Of a stretch of 33,669 nt of DNA, positions 1-7,465 are shown piece after piece. The stretch is from an uncultured Lachnospiraceae bacterium (GTDB lineage Bacteria > Bacillota > Clostridia > Lachnospirales > Lachnospiraceae), in assembly GCA_937910785.1 (NCBI GenBank), contig CALDLG010000033.1:1-33669 (forward strand). Direction: 5' to 3'. Positions within the stretch are counted from its first letter, which is position 1; the number at the start of each line of letters is the position of its first letter. The translations under genes and the position numbers were made by a program. The notes under the pieces are model-generated. The model searched no databases, was not told the origin of the DNA, and saw only the letters and a list, made by a program, of their open reading frames with translations.

Positions 1-81
1 TATGGAAAAAAATATTCCATATCAGCTAAGAAAGACTGTCATATGCCAAATTGAGCCCTGATAAGTTGTGTAATGCAGAAG

Positions 82-744
82 CTATTGATCAATACGATCA
101 ACTGTAACAGCGGGTACTGTAATTTGTCCGCCTATTGTAGATTGGTAGGTTATAGTTCCAACGGAAAGCCCATAGATGGTGATAATATCATTTTCTAAAA
201 CTCTGGAATTTACGATAGAGGAGTTGTATTCACACAAGATGATTTTGTTGTAATCACTGTTTATAGCCAAGCGGATTTGAATAGTAGAACCTCCTTCGAT
301 TAACTGAATGACTTTTCCTGAAAATTTTACTTTTTTACCCATAAAATCATCAGGAGTTCTGGCAATGTCATCATAAGTGATTCCGGTATCGTATCCCTTG
401 GCTTCTTCTGCAGCAAGGAGAGCAGCTTCTTCGGCAGCGGCCGCCTCTTCGGCAGCTTTTTGTTCGGCAATGATCCGGTCGGCTTCAATTTGTCTTGCCT
501 CAGCTTCAGAGGATTCGAGATTTTCATAAGGCTGCATTTTTTCTTTGTATAAATCGTATGTAGACTGCAAAGATTCCATTGAGTCTTTTATTGTTTGATT
601 TTCAGCAGTTAGCGATTCAATGTCTGATTTTAGAGAAGCGTTTTCGGACAAAAGGGCATCATATTCTTCTTGTGACACTCCACTGGAACAGGAGGATAAA
701 AGAAGCGCCGAAATGATGGTAAAAGAAAATATTAATTTTTTCAT
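82..744 (-). CDS. Lipoprotein with coiled coil and OB-fold-like C-terminal domain
   Basis: The 220-aa product starts with a lipoprotein signal peptide: basic MKK, a hydrophobic stretch, then LLLSSC with the lipidated cysteine at about residue 19. It should be anchored to the outer face of the host membrane. Residues about 25-115 are a Glu/Ala-rich coiled coil. Residues about 120-220 resemble the small OB-fold (tRNA_anti-like) domains common in clostridial phage and host lipoproteins, some of which are annotated as toxin-operon regulators. The start follows AAAGGAAT on the minus strand. It is transcribed away from the phage early genes, as expected for a gene expressed from the prophage state. 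It may be a lysogenic-conversion gene or the first host gene beside the phage; the sequence does not decide. The lipoprotein call is firm, its role unknown. Confidence 0.8.
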   Translation of the reverse strand: MKKLIFSFTIISALLLSSCSSGVSQEEYDALLSENASLKSDIESLTAENQTIKDSMESLQSTYDLYKEKMQPYENLESSEAEARQIEADRIIAEQKAAEEAAAAEEAALLAAEEAKGYDTGITYDDIARTPDDFMGKKVKFSGKVIQLIEGGSTIQIRLAINSDYNKIILCEYNSSIVNSRVLENDIITIYGLSVGTITYQSTIGGQITVPAVTVDRIDQ

Positions 745-913
745 TAGACAGGATTCCTTTCTTTTGTATTTACAGAAAATTGTACCATAGAAAAGAAGAA
801 AAGGAAAGTTTATGTGTTAGTGCAGTATAAGAAAGTTCCGGAACCACTGTTGGGGATGGATTTTAATTTGAAATTTTGCAAATCCAAACATATTGGGGAA
901 AGCGAGGTAAGAT
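745..913. promoter_or_regulatory. Divergent intergenic region between lipoprotein and early genes
   Basis: This gap separates a minus-strand gene from the plus-strand early operon, so it should hold promoters in both directions. On the minus strand a TACAAT -10-like hexamer lies at 779-784, about 35 bases before the lipoprotein start, but its -35 is poor. On the plus strand TTGAAA is followed after 17 bases by TATTGG, a weak match. Promoter content is an inference from gene orientation. Confidence 0.35.
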
Positions 914-1387
914 ATGTCAGATTTAAGAACGTTATCGTGCGAAATGGAAAAGTTGAAAAAGCAGATTGAAGAAGTGCTCCACATTTCTGGTTATTGTGAA
1001 TGTGATGATTTATCGGCGCTGGACGATTACAACCAGATAAGGACAGCAGACGAGCGACAGAAGCTGGAGGAGTACAGAAACTTGCTTTATAAACTGGAAG
1101 AAGTACAAAGCACATTGTCTTATTATTCCCGGCCAGTTAAGGAAGTAAGCAGACTTCATATAAACGCGAGTGGCAGATACGAAACAAATAAAGGGCATTA
1201 CTACACAAGCGGCAGCTGCATAGAGTTTATGCGGATAGAGGAAGTCTATAACAATGAGACTCACAAATGGGAGGATGCTTATATTTGGACTACCTCACGA
1301 GTAGAGAGCCAGAACGGAGAGTATTATATTGCGGGCTATTCCAACGTTGAAATGTCGGGATTGAGAGTCCGGATAAGGGAGCGATAA
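914..1387 (+). CDS. DUF5348 domain phage protein
   Basis: This 157-aa protein has an N-terminal helical, probably coiled-coil part (residues about 1-70, rich in Glu/Lys/Leu). The C-terminal region (about 75-157) resembles DUF5348: a GRYE start, a GSCIEF segment and repeated short strands such as YIWTTSRVES and GYSNVEMSGLRVRIR. DUF5348 proteins are small and of unknown function, found in Clostridia prophages and mobile elements. It is the first gene of the plus-strand early operon, with a GCGAGG ribosome binding site. Family assignment is from memory of the pattern. Confidence 0.65.
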   Translation: MSDLRTLSCEMEKLKKQIEEVLHISGYCECDDLSALDDYNQIRTADERQKLEEYRNLLYKLEEVQSTLSYYSRPVKEVSRLHINASGRYETNKGHYYTSGSCIEFMRIEEVYNNETHKWEDAYIWTTSRVESQNGEYYIAGYSNVEMSGLRVRIRER

Positions 1388-1509
1388 CGAAGGGAGCCGG
1401 GCCGCATGGTGGATAAGGAGTAAATTGAGTCTCGGCAATAGAATAAACAACATATAGACAATCTGTAAACACATATTAATTTTAAAAGAGAAGGGGAGGG
1501 GATTTACTT

Positions 1510-1653
1510 ATGGATGATATTGATAAATCAACAACAATAACTGCAGAAAGCTGGATGGAATCTCTCGCTCGCCTTTTGGCGCATCAGATGGGTGGGCAAG
1601 TAGAGGATCTGCAGATTTACAAAGTAAAGAAAACAAAGGATGAGACCGCGTGA
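1510..1653 (+). CDS. Small hypothetical early protein (47 aa)
   Basis: A short reading frame starts at an ATG preceded by a very strong ribosome binding site (AAGGGGAGGGG). The predicted acidic peptide has a helical middle (ESWMESLARLLAHQMGG) and a charged tail. Spacing fits the operon, ending 32 bases before the next start. I do not recognise a family. The strong Shine-Dalgarno sequence and position are the reasons to call it. Confidence 0.5.
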   Translation: MDDIDKSTTITAESWMESLARLLAHQMGGQVEDLQIYKVKKTKDETA

Positions 1654-1685
1654 GCGGTCAACGCAGGACAGGCAGGTGATAAAGT

Positions 1686-1892
1686 ATGAAACATAGTATT
1701 TTGCAGGGGATGGGACTTGTAAATATTCTGATCGGAATATCCGGAACCGCTGGAGCGATAGAACTTGGAACCGGGCTTGTACGATCAATGACACTTATAA
1801 TACTTGGCCTGCTTTTGTGCCTGACGGACAAGCTTATCAGGTATCTGCGGCAGAACATTGATATGAAAGGGTGGAAATATGGTAGATGGTAA
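1686..1892 (+). CDS. Small membrane protein
   Basis: This 68-aa protein has two hydrophobic stretches (about residues 6-26 and 33-48) separated by a short loop, with a basic C-terminal tail (RYLRQNIDMKGWKYGRW). It is probably a two-pass membrane protein with a cytoplasmic tail. It overlaps the next gene by 14 bases, suggesting translational coupling. The ribosome binding site (GGTGAT) is modest. Similar tiny membrane proteins occur in early regions of clostridial prophages; no function can be assigned. Confidence 0.55.
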   Translation: MKHSILQGMGLVNILIGISGTAGAIELGTGLVRSMTLIILGLLLCLTDKLIRYLRQNIDMKGWKYGRW

Positions 1893-2187
1893 AACATTGA
1901 TGGACAAGCTGTATATTCTGCCGAAGCAGTTCAAGCTTCATATGCTTCGCAAAGAATATGTACGGGCGAAATACTGTTACGATACGGCGGTCAGCGTAGC
2001 CGTATTTCTGGAACTTGATACTACACAGATGCAGGAGCTCTTTGGTGAGCGTGGAGAGCGCGGCGTTACGATCCGGAATGGATTGTTTCCTGAAGAGAGT
2101 GTACAAAAGGCATATTTCGAATGTATCAGGATGAATAAAGCCCGCGAAAACAGTAAATATGCAGGAATTCCAAAGGGATTTTTATAA
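1879..2187 (+). CDS. Hypothetical early phage protein (102 aa)
   Basis: This 102-aa, mostly helical, mildly basic soluble protein overlaps the upstream membrane-protein gene by 14 bases and is followed after 27 bases by the next gene, so it belongs to the early operon. Its start is preceded by GAAAGGGTGG. Features include a basic N-terminal half (KQFKLHMLRKEYVRAKY) and a GERGERGV turn. I do not recognise the family; genes in this position in related prophages are usually annotated hypothetical. Confidence 0.55.
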   Translation: MVDGKTLMDKLYILPKQFKLHMLRKEYVRAKYCYDTAVSVAVFLELDTTQMQELFGERGERGVTIRNGLFPEESVQKAYFECIRMNKARENSKYAGIPKGFL

Positions 2188-2214
2188 ATATTAAAGGAGA
2201 GGAGGAGAAGGCAT

Positions 2215-2601
2215 ATGAATGTAAATCTAAACAGCATTGGTGACGGCAGTTTGCAGGAACGGTTTAATCTGGAAATGGAAAAAGTGGTTAAGAACATGAA
2301 GGACCCGAATACTTCATACAAAGAAGCGCGTAAGATTGTGATAACCTTGTCGTTTAAACAGGATGAAGACCGTAATACCGCGGACTGTATATGCGATGTG
2401 CAGAGTAAGCTTGCAAAAACCAAGTCGTTTGATACGAAGTTCGGAATTGGCAGGGATTTAAAAACGGATCAGTATATCGCGAAAGAATACAATGCGCAAA
2501 TTCCTGGACAGATGACATTCGAGGATCTGGAGACGGATGAAGAACGGATCGAAAACTTAAAGAAATTTGAGAAAAAGATTTCACCGGCGATTGGAGGTTG
2601 A
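2215..2601 (+). CDS. Phage replication terminator-like protein
   Basis: This 128-aa protein begins with an N-L-x-S-I-x-D-G-S-L-x-E-R-F pattern, then DPNTSYKEARKI and a strand-rich stretch of the type ITLSFKQDEDR. The pattern matches small proteins widely annotated as replication terminator protein in Firmicutes prophages, although their biochemistry is not established. It lies just before the recombination/replication genes. The ribosome binding site is very strong (AGGAGAGGAGGAG). The C-terminal FEDLETDEERIENL is acidic. Family placement is fairly sure; function is uncertain. Confidence 0.6.
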   Translation: MNVNLNSIGDGSLQERFNLEMEKVVKNMKDPNTSYKEARKIVITLSFKQDEDRNTADCICDVQSKLAKTKSFDTKFGIGRDLKTDQYIAKEYNAQIPGQMTFEDLETDEERIENLKKFEKKISPAIGG

Positions 2602-2608
2602 GAAAAAA

Positions 2609-3370
2609 ATGATTGCTAAAGCAATGGAATGGATTAGAGAGAATACAAAGCCTGTATTAATGGAGGCTGATGGTGCACAGTGGTCGAATAGAAAATTGGA
2701 CAGAGTCGAGAGTATACAAACGCTTGACATGGTAAATTTCTATACACTTACCAGCCTTGTGGACTATTTGAGAAGTGAAGTGGATGTTCCGAATGATTTC
2801 GTAAAACATCTTTTTGTCAACGTAGTGTCCCCGGAAAGTATTGCGGTATACTCTGAGGCGAATAAAGACAATCATTACAAACGGACGCAGATTGCGAAGG
2901 TAAGTGCAATGCTGCCTGTTGTAAAGGTCGGAACGTGGGTAGACCAAACCGAGTTTTGCATCATGATGAGAGCAAATTTCATTGATAATGGACCGATAGG
3001 AGAGAATGGGACTTCCGATACGGACCGGGACGCTTTAATCGGGGTGGCGAGTAATATTATATCCGGCACAATTGCTCAGTATGAGGATACGGGTATTTCG
3101 CAGAAAGCAACACTGAAAACCGGAATTCAGGAGGCTGAGGACAAAATTCTTCCGGAGAAGGTAATATTGCGTCCATACCGAACTTTTATGGAAGTGGATC
3201 AGCCGAAGAGTGAATTTATCTTTCGTGCACAGGATAGTAAATATGGCGAAATACAGCTGTCGTTACATGAAGCTGACGGAGGTGCATGGAAACTGGATGC
3301 AATGGCATCTGTTAAACAGTATCTACAGGAACGGTTTACAGACGTTGAGTATATTACTATTACTGCATAA
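2609..3370 (+). CDS. Conserved phage protein of the replication region (253 aa)
   Basis: The start is placed at the ATG at 2609 because GGAGG lies 11 bases upstream; a longer frame to 2567 would overlap the preceding gene. The family, recognised by pattern and conserved in Firmicutes phage early regions, has an N-terminal helix, then a phrase like TLTSLVDYLRSEVD, a VVSPESIAVYSE strand, a central WVDQTEFCIMMRANFID segment, and a C-terminal half with VILRPYRTFMEVDQP, FIFR and EADGGAWKLDAM. It is probably an alpha/beta protein acting on DNA near the replication module, but its role is not known to me. The C-terminus ends 20 bases before an inverted repeat. Confidence 0.6.
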   Translation: MIAKAMEWIRENTKPVLMEADGAQWSNRKLDRVESIQTLDMVNFYTLTSLVDYLRSEVDVPNDFVKHLFVNVVSPESIAVYSEANKDNHYKRTQIAKVSAMLPVVKVGTWVDQTEFCIMMRANFIDNGPIGENGTSDTDRDALIGVASNIISGTIAQYEDTGISQKATLKTGIQEAEDKILPEKVILRPYRTFMEVDQPKSEFIFRAQDSKYGEIQLSLHEADGGAWKLDAMASVKQYLQERFTDVEYITITA

Positions 3371-3390
3371 ACATAGGCCGAAAGGCAGCA

Positions 3391-3431
3391 TACGCGTGCA
3401 GAATAAGTCATTATGGAATTCTGCACGCGTA
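3391..3431. repeat. Perfect 14-bp inverted repeat before the replication initiator
   Basis: TACGCGTGCAGAAT at 3391-3404 pairs exactly with ATTCTGCACGCGTA at 3418-3431 around a 13-base spacer. No T-tract follows, so it does not look like an intrinsic terminator. It lies between two early genes, 20 bases before the replication-initiator start, and its right arm ends beside that gene's ribosome binding region. It could be an operator, an origin dyad or an RNA hairpin controlling translation. Confidence 0.75.
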
Positions 3432-3450
3432 AAGAGAGCGGGGTATATGA

Positions 3451-4401
3451 ATGTCCGGAGTTCCCAAAGTAGGAATTGACTTTGCCGGATGGGATGTTTC
3501 CATGTTTGATAATGACCCCAAAATTGACAAGTTACTATGTTCCAAAGGCTGGACTGGATTTGCAATATATTTCTGGTTGTGTATGAAGGCTTATGGATCG
3601 GAAGGATACTTTTATCGATGGTGCTATTCCGATTGTGCATCTACAGCGAGGAAGATGGGCAGCGGCATCAGTGCTTGTACCGTTCGTGAAACGGTGGATT
3701 ACTGCTTGCAGATTAGTCTGTTTGATAACGGGCGGTTTGACGAGTGGAAAATTCTTACTTCGAGGGGTATCCAGCGTCGATACTGGCGTGTATTACAGAA
3801 ACGGCGCGTTAAAAAAGTATATAGTGAATTTTGGATGCTTGATGACGATGAGCGTGCAGGCTTAATTAAAGTCAGCCTTAAACACGATTCGCATACAGCA
3901 GATAACCATTTGCATCATGCAAATGCCCATCCGCAGACAGCAAATAAAGAAAGTAAAGTAAAGTACAGTAAAGATAATAATATAATCGTTGAAACGAAAA
4001 AACTGAATGAAGCAGAAGAACAAAAAGGCAGAGAATACAGACCATCTGATTTTGAACGTAAATGCGTTGACTTTTTGATACAGTCTATTTTGCATGATTT
4101 TCCGAATACGAGAGTTCCGAGAACGGAGGATGAAATTAAAAAATGGGCAATTCATATTAATCGTCTTCAAAAAGTAGATGGAATTGCTGAGGCAGATATC
4201 TGGAATACACTTGTGTGGACGATGAAAAATTCATTTTGGCGTACGAATATTAGAAGTACGGGAAAGTTCCGGGAAAAGTATCAGACGTTATATCTGCAGA
4301 GCAGGCGAAATTATCAGGCTTCAGAAAGAAACAGATTTAATAATTTTAATCAAAATCAATATGACTTTGATGAGCTTGAAAAGGAGCTTTTGTCGAATTA
4401 A
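3451..4401 (+). CDS. Phage replication initiator, DnaD/DUF4373-like
   Basis: This 316-aa protein has an N-terminal winged-helix-type domain of the DUF4373 (Lin1244/Lin1753) kind: VGIDFAGWDVSMFDNDPKID, then LLCSKGWTGFAIYFWLCM and later ILTSRGIQRRYWRV. These domains open DnaD-like replication initiators of Firmicutes phages. A low-complexity polar linker follows (about 148-195). The C-terminal half (KCVDFLIQSILHDFPNTRVP to WRTNIRSTGKFREKYQTLY) resembles the C-terminal region of phage replication proteins. By family it should bind origin DNA and load the host helicase. The start at 3451 has a weak AGCGGGG site just downstream of a perfect hairpin, so translation could be hairpin-controlled. No helicase-loader gene follows, so the phage likely uses host DnaC/DnaI. 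Confidence 0.7.
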   Translation: MSGVPKVGIDFAGWDVSMFDNDPKIDKLLCSKGWTGFAIYFWLCMKAYGSEGYFYRWCYSDCASTARKMGSGISACTVRETVDYCLQISLFDNGRFDEWKILTSRGIQRRYWRVLQKRRVKKVYSEFWMLDDDERAGLIKVSLKHDSHTADNHLHHANAHPQTANKESKVKYSKDNNIIVETKKLNEAEEQKGREYRPSDFERKCVDFLIQSILHDFPNTRVPRTEDEIKKWAIHINRLQKVDGIAEADIWNTLVWTMKNSFWRTNIRSTGKFREKYQTLYLQSRRNYQASERNRFNNFNQNQYDFDELEKELLSN

Positions 4402-4405
4402 TATC

Positions 4406-4459
4406 AGAGTTTTCAGGAGCATGGATAATTTTGCAGATTATGGCAAAAAGAGACGCTAA
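4406..4459 (+). pseudogene. Remnant of the 3' end of a radical SAM gene
   Basis: Read in frame from 4406, this stretch encodes RVFRSMDNFADYGKKRR and a stop, almost the same as the C-terminus of the intact radical SAM gene at 6405-7406 (RVFRSIENFVDYDRKKS). By hand, about 55 of 62 bases match between 4406-4467 and 7353-7414, including the following TAAGGAGG ribosome binding site. The rest of the gene is absent here. This is a scar of recombination or deletion in the accessory block. Confidence 0.75.
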
Positions 4460-4469
4460 GGAGGAAAAG

Positions 4470-5009
4470 TTGGCCGTGAAAACAGAGGATAAGAAAAAGG
4501 AACTCATAAAGAAACTGCAGGCTCTGGCAGAGAGGGGAGTGGGCGGTGAGAAGGAAACTGCGAAGAAAAAACTGGAGCAACTCATGGAGAAGTACAACAT
4601 TAATTCTGCGTGTATAGAGGAGGATGTAAAAGATTTCCATGACTTTAAATATGCCGGGAAGTGGGAGGAGAAATTGCTGGTTCAAGTGATAGCTCATGTG
4701 ATGGGCTCGGCAGAAGATATACGGCAGAGACCATCCGGAAAAGGCAGCAGGAGTGTATTTTTAGTGGATTGTACACAAACCGAAGCTCTTCAAATAGGCG
4801 TGGAATTTGATTTTTACAAAGTATTGATGGCAGAGGATATGGATATTTTCTTTTCTGCATTCATACATAAGCACAAACTATTTGGAAGAAGTAGAAACAG
4901 ACAGTATGAATCGCCAACGGATGAGGAAATGGAAAAGGCTGCAAGGATATTCGAAATGATGAAAGGGATGCAGGATCGGAGTCCGATCACTATGCTTGAG
5001 GTACAGTAA
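4470..5009 (+). CDS. DUF2786-containing phage protein
   Basis: The most likely starts are TTG at 4470, five bases after AAGGAGG, or GTG at 4476; upstream codons belong to a gene remnant in another frame. The N-terminal 40 residues (KELIKKLQALAERGVGG then KKKLEQLMEKYNIN) match the helical DUF2786 pattern. The C-terminal part is a conserved phage extension with WEEKLLVQVIAHVMG and VEFDFYKVLMAEDMDIFFSA. Proteins of this kind sit in early regions of Firmicutes phages; function is unknown. It ends 12 bases before the methyltransferase and may be co-translated with it. Confidence 0.65.
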   Translation: MAVKTEDKKKELIKKLQALAERGVGGEKETAKKKLEQLMEKYNINSACIEEDVKDFHDFKYAGKWEEKLLVQVIAHVMGSAEDIRQRPSGKGSRSVFLVDCTQTEALQIGVEFDFYKVLMAEDMDIFFSAFIHKHKLFGRSRNRQYESPTDEEMEKAARIFEMMKGMQDRSPITMLEVQ

Positions 5010-5021
5010 AGGAAGAGGAAG

Positions 5022-6392
5022 ATGAAAGATTTGATAATTGATGCTTTTGCCGGAGGCGGCGGTGCAAGCGTGGGCATAGAGATGGCATTGGGGCGGTCTG
5101 TAGATATAGCAGTAAATCACGATTCTGAGGCTATAAGGATGCACACAGTAAATCATCAAAATACCATTCATCTGACAGAGGATATTTTTGAGGTTGATTT
5201 ACAGAAGTATGCAAAAGGGAGACCAGTATCACTCATGTGGGCAAGCCCTGATTGTACAAGCCACAGCAAAGCAAAGGGATCTCAGCCAAGGAAAAAGGGG
5301 CTGAGGATTCTGCCATGGGCAGTGTATAAACACGCCAAAGCAATCAGGCCCAATGTGATCATAATGGAAAATGTGGAGGAAATTCAGAAGTGGGGACCAT
5401 TGGATGATAATGGGAGACCAATCAAACAGAGGGAGGGGGAAGATTACAACAAATTCATACGGGCCATGGAGGGTCTGGGGTATGAGTTTGACAGCCGGGA
5501 ATTGGTGGCGGCAGATTATGGAGCCCCTACCACGAGAAAGAGGTGGTATGCAATATTCCGGAAGGATGGCCGGGAGATTGTATGGCCAACGCCAACACAC
5601 AGTAAAGAGGCAGCAGGCGGCTTGAAACCATGGAAAGAGTGTGGAGATTATATTGATTGGTCGGATTTGGGAAAATCCATATTTGAGAGGAAAAAGCCGC
5701 TTGCAGAGGCGACCATGAAGCGGATCGCCAATGGATATGTGAAGTACATCGTGAATAATGATCAGCCCTATGTGGTGAAGAATAAGGAGGCCTATGCTTT
5801 TCTGATTCAGTACCATGGGGAGCAAAAGGCAGGGGACGTCAGAGGGCAGGCGTTGACAGAACCTATAAAAACCATTGATACAAGCAATCGTTATGGGTTA
5901 GTGACCGCTTTTATATCAAAGTTTTATAAAACCGGGATAGGTCAGGGATGCGATGAGCCTCTGCATACCATAACAACCTCACCGGGGCATTTTGGGCTGA
6001 TCACAGCATTCCTGATCAAATATTATAGCACTGGATGCGGCCAGACAGCAGGATCCCCATTGGGAACCATTACAACCAAGGATCGGTTTGGCCTGGTGAG
6101 CACACTCACAGAGATTGATGGAGGGGAGTACATATTGAGTGATATTTTCCTCAGAATGCTAAAGCCGGAGGAGCTGAAACTCATGCAGGGTTTTCCACCT
6201 GATTATATTATTGACCGGGATATAAATTTCAGGCCATATCCCATTAGTGAGCAAGTGGCAAGGATCGGGAATAGTGTGGTGCCAATTATGGCTCAGAAAT
6301 TGGTGGAGGCAAACTGTGGGTATCTAAAGATAGGGGAAAGGATGCCCAATATGAGGATTGATAGCAGTGGGGAGCAGTTAAAGTTTTTATAG
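5022..6392 (+). CDS. C5-cytosine DNA methyltransferase
   Basis: This 456-aa enzyme transfers a methyl group from S-adenosylmethionine to cytosine C5 in DNA. Visible motifs: motif I DAFAGGGGASVG (residues 7-18), motif IV SPDCTSHSKAKG with catalytic Cys about 78, motif VI ENV (116-118), motif VIII APTTRKR (168-174), and the motif IX/X region with LKPEELKLMQGFP and IGNSVVPIMA near the C-terminus. The Pro-Asp-Cys form of motif IV is a variant frequent in phage enzymes. The target-recognition region holds two imperfect repeats of the kind PLHTITT/PLGTITT. No restriction endonuclease is adjacent, so it probably protects phage DNA from host restriction or starts a further modification together with the radical SAM gene 12 bases downstream. 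The block uses AGG and GGG codons more than the structural genes, suggesting separate acquisition. Confidence 0.92.
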   Translation: MKDLIIDAFAGGGGASVGIEMALGRSVDIAVNHDSEAIRMHTVNHQNTIHLTEDIFEVDLQKYAKGRPVSLMWASPDCTSHSKAKGSQPRKKGLRILPWAVYKHAKAIRPNVIIMENVEEIQKWGPLDDNGRPIKQREGEDYNKFIRAMEGLGYEFDSRELVAADYGAPTTRKRWYAIFRKDGREIVWPTPTHSKEAAGGLKPWKECGDYIDWSDLGKSIFERKKPLAEATMKRIANGYVKYIVNNDQPYVVKNKEAYAFLIQYHGEQKAGDVRGQALTEPIKTIDTSNRYGLVTAFISKFYKTGIGQGCDEPLHTITTSPGHFGLITAFLIKYYSTGCGQTAGSPLGTITTKDRFGLVSTLTEIDGGEYILSDIFLRMLKPEELKLMQGFPPDYIIDRDINFRPYPISEQVARIGNSVVPIMAQKLVEANCGYLKIGERMPNMRIDSSGEQLKFL

Positions 6393-6404
6393 GAGGCAAC
6401 AGGC

Positions 6405-7406
6405 ATGAAAATTGGATTGATGGATGTGGATGGCCACAACTATCCCAATCTTCCATTGATGAAGTTATCTGCATACCACAAAGGGCAGGGGGATGAGGTA
6501 CAATGGTACTATCCTCTCACATCAGGCCATATGGATGCGGTTTATATAAGCAAGGTTTTCACTTTCACTGATTATTTTGAGTATGTGATGGATGCAGATG
6601 AAGTTGTTTATGGGGGATCAGGGTTTATAAATGGAGGACTTCAAGAGAAATTCAGGCAGCTCAGGGATGAAATGGAGGAAACAGTTGGCCAAGAAGAGGC
6701 AGACAGAAGGCCAATAGAGCTGATAGTGGAGGGAAAGAAGTACCGGGATATATTGCCGCATGAAATTGAACATATCTACCCCGATTATTCATTGTATGGC
6801 ATAGAAGATGAGGCCTATGGATTTATGAGCAGGGGATGCCCAAGAGGGTGCCATTTCTGCATAGTTGGATGCAAAGAAGGAAGGAAAAGCAGAAAAGTGG
6901 CAGATCTGGAAGAGTTTTGGAGAGGGCAGAAGAAGATCGTGCTGATGGATCCCAATATACTTGCCTGCCCGGATCATATGGAGCTATTACAGCAACTCAT
7001 TGATTCAAAGGCATGGGTAGATATAAACCAAGGGCTTGATGCAAGGCTGCTCACAGAGAAAAATATTGAGCTAATCAAAAGGCTGAAGGTGAAAATGTTG
7101 CATTTTGCATGGGATGATGTGAAGGATGAGCAGATCATTGTGCCAAAACTGAGGATGCTCAAAGAAATGACCGGGATAGACAGAAGAAAACTCGCTGTAT
7201 ATGTGTTAATAAATTTCAACAGCACAACAGAGGAGGATCTTCATAGAATCTACACCCTGAGAAATATTGGCTACGATCCATATGTGATGGTGTATGAAAA
7301 ATGGAATGCTCCTCAGAGCTGCATTGATATACAGAGATGGGTAAATTCAAAAAGAGTTTTCAGGAGCATAGAGAATTTTGTAGATTATGACAGAAAGAAA
7401 AGCTAA
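6405..7406 (+). CDS. Radical SAM protein (phage type)
   Basis: This 333-aa protein carries the radical SAM signature CPRGCHFC (Cys 145, 149, 152), which holds a 4Fe-4S cluster and cleaves S-adenosylmethionine to a radical. The first 130 residues (MKIGLMDVDGHNYPNLPLMK) have the layout of the Rossmann-like domain preceding the barrel in B12-dependent radical SAM enzymes; no clear cobalamin-binding motif is visible. Further barrel features are VDINQGLDARLL and LAVYVLINFNST. Phage members of this family are common but lack an assigned substrate. The tight linkage to a cytosine methyltransferase (12 bases, own AGGAGG site) suggests nucleic acid as substrate, which is inference. Its stop overlaps an AAGGAGG site that once served a gene directly downstream. 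Confidence 0.85.
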   Translation: MKIGLMDVDGHNYPNLPLMKLSAYHKGQGDEVQWYYPLTSGHMDAVYISKVFTFTDYFEYVMDADEVVYGGSGFINGGLQEKFRQLRDEMEETVGQEEADRRPIELIVEGKKYRDILPHEIEHIYPDYSLYGIEDEAYGFMSRGCPRGCHFCIVGCKEGRKSRKVADLEEFWRGQKKIVLMDPNILACPDHMELLQQLIDSKAWVDINQGLDARLLTEKNIELIKRLKVKMLHFAWDDVKDEQIIVPKLRMLKEMTGIDRRKLAVYVLINFNSTTEEDLHRIYTLRNIGYDPYVMVYEKWNAPQSCIDIQRWVNSKRVFRSIENFVDYDRKKS

Positions 7407-7465
7407 GGAGGAAACAGATGGCAGCAGGCGGCCAATAGCCTGAGAAAATAAAGGAGGATAAGAGA

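Noticed and set aside
1..21. Inverted repeat TATGGAA / TTCCATA downstream of the lipoprotein gene
   Set aside because: Seven base pairs, AT-rich, no GC core: too weak to call a terminator. The remainder up to 81 shows nothing else.
813..968. Frame reading from upstream of the DUF5348 gene into it
   Set aside because: It overlaps the start of a better supported gene, has no ribosome binding site and no recognisable sequence.
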